From Acidobacteriota bacterium (GTDB taxonomy: Bacteria; Acidobacteriota; UBA890; WLXD01), in NCBI GenBank assembly GCA_012103255.1, contig WLXD01000001.1:1315501-1379500 (forward strand): DNA of 64,000 nucleotides, read 5' to 3'. The position numbers and the translations under genes are program-made. The notes beneath the pieces are model-generated. The model was not told the origin of the DNA. It did not search any database and worked only from the letters and a program-made list of their open reading frames with translations. This document shows, one piece after another, positions 16,479-24,339 of this stretch. Position 1 is the stretch's first letter, and each line of letters opens with the position of its first letter.

Positions 16479-19192
16479 CGGTTGATCTCCTGGTCGCTCG
16501 CGTTGTCGGAGGTGGGCCGGCGTCTACCGCCTCCCGTTTCTCCGGACGCGGCGTCGAGTTCCATGAGCCGCGCCTTCTCGGCAGCGCGTTCCGTGCGAAT
16601 TCGGGCGTCGTGCTCGCGTTCAAACCACAGCACACCGTCGATCATGGTCGCGTCAACGCGGCCGTAGACGGAGAGTGGGTCGTTGGTCCACAACACGAGG
16701 TCGGCATCCTTGCCCACTTCGATGGAACCCGTGCGGTCACCGATGCCAAGTTGGATCGCAGGATTGATCGTGACCATCGCGAGCGCGGCATCGCGATCGG
16801 CGCCACCCCATTTGATGGTCTTGGCGGCCTCTTGGTTCAAGTGGCGCATCTCCTCGCCGGAGTCGGAGTTGATCGATACGCGAACTCCGCGTTCGGTCAT
16901 CAGGGCAGCGTTGTGCGGAATGGCCTCATAGGCCTCCACCTTGTACGCCCACCAATCCGAGAAGGTCGACGCGCCGGCCCCGTGCGCGGCGATCTCATCG
17001 GCCACGCGGTAGCCCTCGAGCACATGCTGCAGCGTGGCGATCTGGAAGCCGAACTCCTCCGCGGTACGGAGTAGCTGCAGAATCTCGTCGGCGCGATACG
17101 AGTGCGAATGCACCAGTCGCGTGCCCTCGAGTATCTCCGCCAGCGCCTCGAGCTTGAGATCACGCCGCGGCGGGATCACGCCTTCGACGCCGTCAGCGAG
17201 CGCCTGCTCGTATCGGCGGCCTTCTGCCTGGTATGCCTGAGCCTCAAGGAAGGCCTGGCGGATCACGTCTTCGACGCCCATGCGCGAGTTCGGATAGCGA
17301 TCCGGGTTGCGGTCGCGTTTGGTGTTCTCACCCAGCGCGAACTTGATGCCCGCAGGCGCTCCTTGCAGTAGAAGGCCGGCGGCGTCCTGACCCCAACGAA
17401 GCTTGATCACGGCGTTCTTGCCGCCGATCGGGTTTGCCGAACCGTGCAGTACGTTCGCCGTCGTCACCCCGCCAGCCAGACCGCGATAGATCGCGATGTC
17501 GTAGGGATCGATCACGTCCTCGATGCCCACCATCGAGGAGACCGAAACGGAGCCTTCGTTGATCGACTCCGCGGCGATATGCGAGTGAGCATCGATGATG
17601 CCCGGCGTGACGAAGCGCCCTTCGGCGTCGATGACATGCGCCCCCGCGGGGACGTCTACGTCCGTGCCGATCGCAGCGATGCGTCCGTCACGCACCAGCA
17701 CCGAGCCGTTCTCGATCGTGCCGGCGTCGCTGGCGGTGATGATCGTAGCGTTTCGGATCACAGTCGCGGCGTCGCTGCGTGCTGGCCCGAGAGGCGCTGC
17801 CATGGTTACGGCTTCGAATGTCGCGGCCGCCGGTGCCTCGCGGTCCTCGTCGGGGGCTTCGTGCGCGAAGCGGTACCCGTCGACGATCGTCGTGCGGATC
17901 GTGGTGCCTGGCGCGAAGAGGTCGCCGTCGGCGAGCACGATGTTCGCGATCTTGCCCTCTTCGAGGCTTCCGAGGCGATCGTCGACGCCGAAGATCTCGG
18001 CCGGTCCGAGCGTGAAACCACGCAGAGCGTCGTCAGGGTCGAGCCCGGCGGCGATCGCCTTGCGCGCCCCGCGAATGGCATCACCGGCGTTGCCGGACCC
18101 GGAGTAGAACGCGAAAGTTGCGCCCGCTTCGGCGAGCGCAGCGGGAGAACTCGGCGCCCAATGGCGGAAGCGCAGTGTGGCGAGCGCCTCCTCGGCTTCG
18201 GGATCACCGTCGCTCTGTTTCGCGGGCCAGTCGAGGTTGACGAGCACCGGAACCCCGGTGCTGGCCAGCTCCTCGGCCATGCCGGGCGCGTACGCCTCGC
18301 GCGCACCATAAATGATCGGACGAATTCCGACCTCGCGCGCCAGGCGCATCGTGCGGCGCATTTCCTTCGCCATGTCGCCCGGCATCAGCACCGGCCAGTC
18401 GTCGCGGACCGCCGCGCGCATCGGCTCGAGCGCGCGGTCGTAGTCCGGTCGTTCACGGCCGCTGGGCGAGGTGTCGTAAACGCTCCAGGCGGCGTCGTAG
18501 TGCTGAGCATCCAGGAACAGTTGCTTCACGTAGGCGATCACGCCCATCGACGAGTTCGGGAAGCCCGGGAACTGCCGGCCCTTCGTGAAGGTCACGTTCA
18601 GAGCCACCGGCGTGGCGACGACCATGTCGTTCGGACGATCACCCGCCAGGTTCACTACGGCTGCCTGCCCTGGGAATAGCCCCAGAGTTGGTGCCGAGAT
18701 CGCCGTCGTGAACCCTGCCTGGCGCGCACGCTCCAGACGGGAGTCCTCCGGGTCCAACTCGTCGGCCGCGGAAACCCAGGTGAAGGTCGCGGGTCGATCT
18801 TGGGGGCCCCAGGAATGGTCGGCCTGTTCACCGCCGCCACCGCCTGGCCCGCCGCCGCCGCGGCGGCCACCGCCGCCCTGAGCAGCGCGGCGATTCGAGG
18901 GAACACCGAGCGAACTCCAGGCTTCGATCAAGCCCGGGTAGGCCGTCATGCCTGCGCCGTCGAGCTCCCACGCGCCGTCGGGAACACTGCCGCCCGCGGA
19001 GATGGACTCGATGATGCCGTCGCGGACGACGATCGTGCCGTTGTCGATAGTGTCGCCGGCGCCGGTAACGATCCGGGCTCCGGTGATGGCGAAGTAGGGC
19101 GGGGGAGCCTGCCCGGCAGCGCTCGTGGCGTTGCCAAGGAGTAGGGCCACCGCCAGCGTAGCTACAGCTACGCCGCGACTGGTGAGACGCAT
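16475..19192 (-). CDS. Secreted double amidohydrolase (two tandem domains)
   Basis: 905 residues with a signal peptide ending T-S-A-A-G-Q. Two amidohydrolase modules follow one another: the first (about 25-445) ends G-S-L-E-E-G-K-I-A-N-I-V-L-A-D-G-D and lacks the H-x-H; the second (about 470-880) has V-T-P-G-I-I-D-A-H-S-H with the metal-binding H-x-H, a V-H-S-H-S-Y histidine, and G-S-I-E-V-G-K-D-A-D-L-V-L-W. So one domain looks catalytic and one degenerate. A Gly-rich linker (G-G-G-R-R-G-G-G-G-P) lies near residue 110. ATG 19192 is chosen since the signal peptide begins there and GGAG precedes it. Confidence 0.85.
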   Translation of the reverse strand: MRLTSRGVAVATLAVALLLGNATSAAGQAPPPYFAITGARIVTGAGDTIDNGTIVVRDGIIESISAGGSVPDGAWELDGAGMTAYPGLIEAWSSLGVPSNRRAAQGGGGRRGGGGPGGGGGEQADHSWGPQDRPATFTWVSAADELDPEDSRLERARQAGFTTAISAPTLGLFPGQAAVVNLAGDRPNDMVVATPVALNVTFTKGRQFPGFPNSSMGVIAYVKQLFLDAQHYDAAWSVYDTSPSGRERPDYDRALEPMRAAVRDDWPVLMPGDMAKEMRRTMRLAREVGIRPIIYGAREAYAPGMAEELASTGVPVLVNLDWPAKQSDGDPEAEEALATLRFRHWAPSSPAALAEAGATFAFYSGSGNAGDAIRGARKAIAAGLDPDDALRGFTLGPAEIFGVDDRLGSLEEGKIANIVLADGDLFAPGTTIRTTIVDGYRFAHEAPDEDREAPAAATFEAVTMAAPLGPARSDAATVIRNATIITASDAGTIENGSVLVRDGRIAAIGTDVDVPAGAHVIDAEGRFVTPGIIDAHSHIAAESINEGSVSVSSMVGIEDVIDPYDIAIYRGLAGGVTTANVLHGSANPIGGKNAVIKLRWGQDAAGLLLQGAPAGIKFALGENTKRDRNPDRYPNSRMGVEDVIRQAFLEAQAYQAEGRRYEQALADGVEGVIPPRRDLKLEALAEILEGTRLVHSHSYRADEILQLLRTAEEFGFQIATLQHVLEGYRVADEIAAHGAGASTFSDWWAYKVEAYEAIPHNAALMTERGVRVSINSDSGEEMRHLNQEAAKTIKWGGADRDAALAMVTINPAIQLGIGDRTGSIEVGKDADLVLWTNDPLSVYGRVDATMIDGVLWFEREHDARIRTERAAEKARLMELDAASGETGGGRRRPTSDNASDQEINR

Positions 19193-19294
19193 GAGGATTG
19201 CTCCTGTGGTGCGAGCGAGCATGGGGCGGTACCAAAAGACATCTGCGAAGGCAGGAGTCTATCGGGAACGAGGCGGCGCCTCCACGTGGACCGC

Positions 19295-19330
19295 TTGACA
19301 GGCAACGATGGGGCGCGGGAGGCTCCCGCG
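19295..19330 (+). promoter_or_regulatory. Consensus -35 box followed by an 8-1-8 palindrome
   Basis: TTGACA at 19295-19300 is a perfect -35 hexamer. Where its -10 should be (19318-19323) lies instead the palindrome CGCGGGAG-G-CTCCCGCG (19314-19330). The 193-base intergenic space separates two divergent secreted hydrolase genes, so an operator here could control either. Confidence 0.35.
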
Positions 19331-19385
19331 AGTTCGACGCGGCCTGGTAGCCGCCAGGATTGGTCCTCGATGCCCGGAGTCCCCG

Positions 19386-21041
19386 ATGCGACGTTCGCTG
19401 CGCTCTCTCCTCTTAGCTCCCGTTACCGGCCTACTGCTGCTCGCCGTGGCGAGTCCCGCCCCTGCCGCGCCGCAGGAGGCCGATCCTGAGCAGCTCAAGC
19501 ACGAGGCTTTTGAACAGGTCGCCTCGATGCAGAAGCTGTCCCAGGTGATGGTCGACAGCATCTTCTCGTTCGGGGAGTTGGGGTTCGAGGAGTTCGAGAC
19601 AGCCGAGTACATCACCGACATCCTCCGCGAGGAGGGATTCGAGATCGAGATGGGCTGCGCTGGCATGCCGACCTGCTACGTCGCCACCTGGGGCTCCGGG
19701 AATCCCGTGATCGGCTTCATGGGCGACATCGACGGCCTGCCCGAAACGTCTCAGAAGCCGGGCATCCCGTGGCAGGAGCCCTTGATCGCCGGCGGTCCGG
19801 GACATGGCGAAGGCCACAACAGTGCCGCCGCGGTCGACGTGATCGGCGCGATCGCGGCCAAGCGGGTGATGGAGGAGCACGGTCTCCAGGGAACGCTGAA
19901 GGTCATCCCGGGTGTGGCCGAGGAACTCGTGGCGTCGCGCACGTACATGGTCAACGCGGGTCTCTTCGAGGGCATGGACGTGATGCTCTCGACCCACATT
20001 AGCGGAGCGCTCGGAACACGTTGGGGCATCTCGGGATCGGGCCTGGTCTCGACGCAGTTCACCTTCCACGGGAAGTCAGCCCACGGGGCCGGCTCGCCCT
20101 GGGATGGTCGTTCTGCGCTGGACGCTGTCGAACTCATGAATATCGGATGGAACTTCCGTCGCGAGCACCTGCGGCTGCACCAGCGTTCGCACTACATGAT
20201 CCCGAACGGCGGTAACCAGCCCAACGTCGTACCGTCCGAGGCGAGTGTCTGGTACTACTTCCGCGAGCTCGACTATGAGCGGATCAAGGGCCTCCACGAC
20301 CTCGGGCGCACGATGGCCGAGGCGGCAGCGATGATGACCGGCACCACCATGACCGAGCGCGTGTTGGGCGCGGCGTGGCCCTCGAACATGAACAAGACCC
20401 TCGCCGAGGTCATGCATGCCAACATCCTCGAGGTGGGCATGCCCGAGTGGACCGAGGAGGATCAGGCCTTTGCCCGCGCGGTGCAGGACATGATGGGCAC
20501 ACGGGGACAGACCGGTTGGTTCGGTGAGCCGGTTGACGGCTTGCCCGAGGCGCTCCTGAGCGAGGAATTGGTCGAGTCTGATCAGGGTATGGGCGGCGGC
20601 TCCGACGACATTGCCGAGGTGTCCTGGAACCTGCCCACGATCCGGCTCTACTACCCGGGGCAGATCGCCGGGGTGACCGGTCACCACTGGTCGGCTGGCA
20701 TCTCGATGGCCACTCCGATCGCCCACAAGGGCGCCAACTACGGGGCCCGCGTGATCGCGATGACTGCGATTGACCTGGTGGCCAACCCCGAGAAGGTCGA
20801 AGAAGCGTGGACGTACCACCGCGAGGTCACCACGGCCGAGCAACAGTGGCAGTCGCTCATCCCGCTCGACGAGGTGCCGCCGATCGACATCAACGCCGAG
20901 AAGATGTCGCGCTTCCGCCCGCTGCTCGAAGAGTTCCGCTACGACCCCGAGCGCTTCGAGACGTATCTGGAGCAGCTAGGAATCGAGTGGCCCACACTGG
21001 AGAAGATGGCGCCCACAGAGCCCGAAGGAACGCGGGACTGA
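19386..21041 (+). CDS. AbgB-like M20 amidohydrolase, secreted
   Basis: 551 residues. A signal peptide (L-L-L-L-A-V-A-S-P-A-P-A-A) is followed by an M20-type dinuclear metallo-hydrolase most like p-aminobenzoyl-glutamate hydrolase subunit B: G-D-I-D-G-L-P-E-T-S-Q-K-P-G, G-H-G-E-G-H-N-S-A-A-A, G-V-A-E-E, and a H-G-K-S-A-H-G-A dimerisation domain. Cytoplasmic AbgB has no signal peptide, so an exported scavenger of acylated amino acids fits better than folate breakdown. The start is ATG 19386, with GGAG upstream and the signal peptide starting at once. Confidence 0.85.
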   Translation: MRRSLRSLLLAPVTGLLLLAVASPAPAAPQEADPEQLKHEAFEQVASMQKLSQVMVDSIFSFGELGFEEFETAEYITDILREEGFEIEMGCAGMPTCYVATWGSGNPVIGFMGDIDGLPETSQKPGIPWQEPLIAGGPGHGEGHNSAAAVDVIGAIAAKRVMEEHGLQGTLKVIPGVAEELVASRTYMVNAGLFEGMDVMLSTHISGALGTRWGISGSGLVSTQFTFHGKSAHGAGSPWDGRSALDAVELMNIGWNFRREHLRLHQRSHYMIPNGGNQPNVVPSEASVWYYFRELDYERIKGLHDLGRTMAEAAAMMTGTTMTERVLGAAWPSNMNKTLAEVMHANILEVGMPEWTEEDQAFARAVQDMMGTRGQTGWFGEPVDGLPEALLSEELVESDQGMGGGSDDIAEVSWNLPTIRLYYPGQIAGVTGHHWSAGISMATPIAHKGANYGARVIAMTAIDLVANPEKVEEAWTYHREVTTAEQQWQSLIPLDEVPPIDINAEKMSRFRPLLEEFRYDPERFETYLEQLGIEWPTLEKMAPTEPEGTRD

Positions 21042-21134
21042 GTTCGCGCGGGCCCGTTGGGACTTTTCTTCAGGGAGTGCGGTGATCCGTTAACATCCGC
21101 GGATACGAACTCGGACGCTGATCAGTGAAGGGGT

Positions 21135-22136
21135 ATGGCAGTGGACTTGCGTGGGCGCAGCTTTGTAAAGCTTCTTGATTTCAGTCCGGACGAGATCCGG
21201 CATCTGCTGCAGCTGTCGCGCGACCTGAAGGCGGCGAAAGCCGCGGGGTCGGAAGCGAAGCAACTGGTGGGCAAGAACGTCGCGCTGATTTTCGAGAAGA
21301 CGTCTACGCGGACGCGCTGCTCGTTCGAGGTCGCGGCCTACGACCAGGGGGCCCACGTGACCTACTTGGGCCCCAGCGGTTCGCAGATCGGGCACAAGGA
21401 GTCGATGAAAGACACCGCCCGTGTGCTCGGCCGGCTCTATGACGGCATCGAGTATCGCGGCTTCAAGCAGTCCACCTGCGAGGAGCTCGCCGAGTTCGCG
21501 GGCGTTCCGGTGTGGAACGGGCTGACTGATGAGTTTCATCCGACACAGATCCTCGCCGATGTGCTCACCATGGAGGAGCACACGGACAAGTCGCTGGGGG
21601 AGATCGCCTACTGCTACCTGGGCGACGCCCGCAACAACATGGGCAACTCATTGCTCGTCGGCGCCGCGAAGCTCGGCATGGACTTCCGCGTCGTTGCGCC
21701 GGAGAGCCTGTGGCCGGAGGACGAACTGCGCGCCACGTGCGAAGCGATCGCCGCCGAAACTGGCGCACGGCTAACGTTCACGGACGATGTTGCCTCGGGG
21801 GTCGCCGGCGTTGACTTCATCCACACCGACGTCTGGGTGTCGATGGGTGAGCCCGACGACGTCTGGGCGCAGCGCATCGAACTCCTGAAGCCCTTTCAGG
21901 TGAACGGTGCCGTGCTCGCTGCGACTGCAAATCCTGCAGTGAAGTTCATGCACTGCCTGCCGGCGTTCCACAACAGGGACACCAAGGTTGGCGCCGAGGT
22001 GTACGAGAAGTTCGGCCTCGACGGCATCGAAGTGACTGAAGAGGTTTTCGAATCGCCGCACGCAATCGCGTTCGAACAGGCCGAGAACCGCATGCACACC
22101 ATCAAGGCGGTGATGGTCGCCACTATGGCAGACTGA
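21135..22136 (+). CDS. argF: Ornithine carbamoyltransferase
   Basis: 333 residues, the usual length. It transfers the carbamoyl group to ornithine to give citrulline. The carbamoyl phosphate loop S-T-R-T-R, the H-P-T-Q loop, and the ornithine-site motif H-C-L-P-A-F-H near residue 273 are all present. D-E-F-H-P-T-Q and D-V-W-V-S-M-G also match the family. The start ATG 21135 has AAGGGG upstream. No other arginine gene is adjacent, so it could serve either biosynthesis or the arginine deiminase route; the sequence alone does not decide. Confidence 0.95.
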   Translation: MAVDLRGRSFVKLLDFSPDEIRHLLQLSRDLKAAKAAGSEAKQLVGKNVALIFEKTSTRTRCSFEVAAYDQGAHVTYLGPSGSQIGHKESMKDTARVLGRLYDGIEYRGFKQSTCEELAEFAGVPVWNGLTDEFHPTQILADVLTMEEHTDKSLGEIAYCYLGDARNNMGNSLLVGAAKLGMDFRVVAPESLWPEDELRATCEAIAAETGARLTFTDDVASGVAGVDFIHTDVWVSMGEPDDVWAQRIELLKPFQVNGAVLAATANPAVKFMHCLPAFHNRDTKVGAEVYEKFGLDGIEVTEEVFESPHAIAFEQAENRMHTIKAVMVATMAD

Positions 22137-22196
22137 GTCTGTCGCGCCGGCAACAGTGGCGCGGCAGCTGGCAACCTCCCCTGGTTGGACGGATCA

Positions 22197-22742
22197 ATGC
22201 GCGGATTGAAGATGGCGGGCTTTCTCGCTGCCTCGGCGACGATCACCTTCGTGGCAGGTGGTCTCGTATTCATCGAGAACGCGAACGCTCGACTCCAGCC
22301 CGCCGCGCCCGCCATTCAGCAGGGCCCTTGTGCGACCCCGGATCATCGCGCCTTCGACTTCTGGGTGGGCCAATGGGTCGTCTATGACCCGCAGGGCGAC
22401 GTTGTGGGTCGCAACACGCTCGAGCTCAAGCTCTACGGTTGCACGCTGCACGAGAGTTGGGAGTCGGCTAGTGGCCCTACCGGCAACGGCCACAGCTATT
22501 CGTTTTTTGACGCTCAGGCGGGCAAGTGGCATCAAACCTGGATCGACGCCAGCGGCACGGCCCTCTACCTGGAGGGCGGCTGGAACGGCGAGGCGATGGT
22601 CATGAGCGATGGGCCGAATCGCGTGACCTGGACTCCGCACGACGACGGAAGCGTGCAGCAGGTCTGGCAAACGAGTACGGACGACGGCACCACATGGAGC
22701 ACTGTCTTTGACGGCCAGTACGTGCGAGCTCGCCAGGAGTAG
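22197..22742 (+). CDS. Secreted DUF1579-like protein
   Basis: 181 residues with an N-terminal signal or anchor (A-A-S-A-T-I-T-F-V-A-G-G). The mature part shows the F-D-F-W-V-G-Q-W-V-V start, C-T-L-H-E-S-W-E-S and a W-H-Q-T-W-I-D strand typical of a widespread lipocalin-like family of unknown function. The start is ATG 22197; an in-frame ATG at 22185 is four codons upstream, and neither has a strong binding site. It stands 60 bases after argF, with a GC hairpin between. Confidence 0.65.
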   Translation: MRGLKMAGFLAASATITFVAGGLVFIENANARLQPAAPAIQQGPCATPDHRAFDFWVGQWVVYDPQGDVVGRNTLELKLYGCTLHESWESASGPTGNGHSYSFFDAQAGKWHQTWIDASGTALYLEGGWNGEAMVMSDGPNRVTWTPHDDGSVQQVWQTSTDDGTTWSTVFDGQYVRARQE

Positions 22743-22746
22743 CGGA

Positions 22747-23045
22747 CTAGTACGCGTAGGCGTAGCCGAGCATCAGGACCAGCCAGAGGCCGCCAACGAT
22801 TACGCCGGTGATGAGCATTAGTCGCCCCAGTCCGCTCAGCGCCCACCCGTCGACCATACGCGCGGCAGGTTGCGGGCCGCCGTACTCATGAAGGCGCTCA
22901 CTGCGTAGAATCCTACGTCGCCGGCGCGACCTGCCTCGAGTTGATTCCGGAGATGCTCGTAGCACGCCGGTTCGTACACGCGCTCGCGGACTTCCCGTGG
23001 GAGGAGGCGGCCGAGGGCGGCCCACCACGGGCGCCGTTCAGGCAC
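22747..23045 (-). pseudogene. Permease-prefix-like small membrane protein, frame broken
   Basis: The first frame starts at GTG 23045 and overlaps the PadR stop by eight bases (GTGCCTGA). It reads a prefix resembling that of ADOP permeases (R-L-L-P-R-E-V-R-E-R-V-Y-E-P-A) and stops at 22836. The second frame (to 22747) carries on with a single membrane helix, L-I-T-G-V-I-V-G-G-L-W-L-V-L-M. A one-base shift near 22857 would join them into one protein of about 98 residues. No homopolymer marks the place. Alternatively, these are two overlapping small genes, the second starting at ATG 22857. Confidence 0.5.
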
Positions 23046-23361
23046 CGGAGCCCTCTGCGGCGCCGAACCGCCGGATCACTTCCAGATGGAAGTCGCGGTT
23101 CTGGTCCCAGGCCTCGCGACCGCCCGGGAGCAGTTCGTAGCGACGCTCGCGGATGATCTGGCTCGCCACGATTTCCTGCTGGTAGTCGCCGGAAACCAGT
23201 TCGGAGGCTTCCAGCCTCGACATGAGCTGGTAGAAGGCAGGCCCGTTCTTGCGCACATCGAAACTCTCGAGCTCTTCGCGTATCGCGCGACCCGTTCGGG
23301 GCCCAGAACGGAGCGTGCCGAGCACGAGGAACTGCAGATTGGACAATCGTGGTGTTGGCAT
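23038..23361 (-). CDS. PadR family transcriptional regulator (second copy)
   Basis: 107 residues, clearly a paralogue of the 9.6-kb PadR: L-S-N-L-Q-F-L-V-L-G-T-L, G-P-A-F-Y-Q-L-M-S-R-L-E and R-E-R-R-Y-E-L-L match position by position. ATG 23361 is chosen over an upstream in-frame start because the winged helix begins there. The long inverted repeat at 23378-23404 lies 17 bases upstream. It is divergent from two DoxX genes, which are its likely targets along with its own small operon. Confidence 0.85.
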   Translation of the reverse strand: MPTPRLSNLQFLVLGTLRSGPRTGRAIREELESFDVRKNGPAFYQLMSRLEASELVSGDYQQEIVASQIIRERRYELLPGGREAWDQNRDFHLEVIRRFGAAEGSGA

Positions 23362-23377
23362 CGGGTTCAGGTTCCGT

Positions 23378-23410
23378 AGTAACATAATGTGCAGTTATGT
23401 TACTTATAGT
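23378..23410. promoter_or_regulatory. PadR operator: 10-bp perfect inverted repeat between PadR and DoxX
   Basis: AGTAACATAA (23378-23387) and TTATGTTACT (23395-23404) are exact complements with a seven-base spacer. TATAGT (23405-23410), right next to it, is a good -10 box for the DoxX genes, so a bound repressor would cover the -35 region. On the PadR strand the site contains CACATTATGTT, identical to the first PadR's operator. Confidence 0.65.
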
Positions 23411-23433
23411 GATCTAAGCTGAAAGGATATCCG

Positions 23434-23835
23434 ATGAATCGCGTTCGATCGATCCTGACGTGGCTCCTGCAGATCCTCTTGGGGGCCGTCTTTGTATTGG
23501 CTGGGACGAACAAGTTTCAGATGTGGGACGGATGGGCGGATCGCTTCGACCCATGGGGCCTTGCGGCTTGGTTCCTTGCGATAGTCGCCGTCTCCGAGGC
23601 GCTCGGTGGTTTGCTAATTCTCGTACCGAGAACAGCCGTCTTCGGCGCCGGTCTCACGACCGTGATCATGCTCGGCGCGGCGTTCACACACATTCGAACA
23701 GGTGACGGTTCTCCGTGGGGAGTGATCATCCTGGCTGGCCTCAGCATGACCGTAGTCGCGCTGCGGTGGCGCGATCGCTGGCGGAGCACGTCGCCGTCCG
23801 GAGCGCGGTCCGATGGTGACCGAGCGGATGGTTGA
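23434..23835 (+). CDS. DoxX-like integral membrane protein (copy 1)
   Basis: 133 residues with four predicted helices, the first with L-L-G-A-V-F-V-L-A-G-T-N-K-F typical of DoxX/DoxD proteins. The family is found in quinone-linked oxidoreductases and in thiosulfate or redox modules, but most members are uncharacterised. AAAGGAT precedes ATG 23434. It sits first in a two-gene unit divergent from PadR and is about half identical to the next gene by eye, so the pair looks like a tandem duplication. Confidence 0.8.
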   Translation: MNRVRSILTWLLQILLGAVFVLAGTNKFQMWDGWADRFDPWGLAAWFLAIVAVSEALGGLLILVPRTAVFGAGLTTVIMLGAAFTHIRTGDGSPWGVIILAGLSMTVVALRWRDRWRSTSPSGARSDGDRADG

Positions 23836-23872
23836 ATCGCCCTCCACCGTGTCAACTCCGAGGAATCGAACG

Positions 23873-24241
23873 ATGAAACGTGTCCGTGTGATCGTCACCT
23901 GGCTTCTGCAGATCCTGCTCGGGCCTCTTTTTGTGCTGGTCGGGGTCGGCAAGTTCGCCCAGTGGGACGGCTGGGTGAGCCGCTTCGAGATGTGGGGCTA
24001 CGCGCCCTGGTTTCTGGGCGTTATCGCCGTTCTGGAGGCGCTGGGTGGCGTCATGGTTCTCGTGCCGCGTTTCGCAGCCTACGGCGCCGGCCTGATCGGA
24101 GCGATCATGCTTGGCGGCGCCTACACGCACTTGTCGACCGGCATCGGGAGCCCGATGCAGGTGGCGCCCCAGATCGTGGTGGCCGCGGCCGTCCTGGCGC
24201 TGCGCTGGCCAGATCGATGGCGGGGTTCGCCCAAGCCCTAG
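23873..24241 (+). CDS. DoxX-like integral membrane protein (copy 2)
   Basis: 122 residues and four helices, with L-L-G-P-L-F-V-L-V-G-V-G-K-F and W-D-G-W-V-S-R-F matching its upstream neighbour. ATG 23873 with AGGAA at 23861-23865 is preferred to an ATG at 23813, which would overlap copy 1 and add 20 polar residues. Both copies keep the conserved L-E-A-L-G-G / S-E-A-L-G-G segment in the second helix. Probably co-transcribed and under PadR control. Confidence 0.8.
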   Translation: MKRVRVIVTWLLQILLGPLFVLVGVGKFAQWDGWVSRFEMWGYAPWFLGVIAVLEALGGVMVLVPRFAAYGAGLIGAIMLGGAYTHLSTGIGSPMQVAPQIVVAAAVLALRWPDRWRGSPKP

Positions 24242-24278
24242 GGAGAGGGCGGAAGCGTGCACCGGACGGCAGGGGGCA

Positions 24279-24339
24279 ATGCTTCGTAAACTGGGGCTCT
24301 TGTAGGTTCTAATCCCAACGCCCCTGGGGTACGAAGCAT
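24279..24339 (+). promoter_or_regulatory. 10-bp inverted repeat ending on the start codon
   Basis: ATGCTTCGTA (24279-24288) is the exact complement of TACGAAGCAT (24330-24339), whose last two bases are the AT of the ATG at 24338. A 5-bp GGGGC/GCCCC stem sits inside. No Shine-Dalgarno is visible. TCTAAT (24308-24313) inside the loop may be a -10 box. It could be either an RNA hairpin or an operator around the promoter. Confidence 0.5.
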
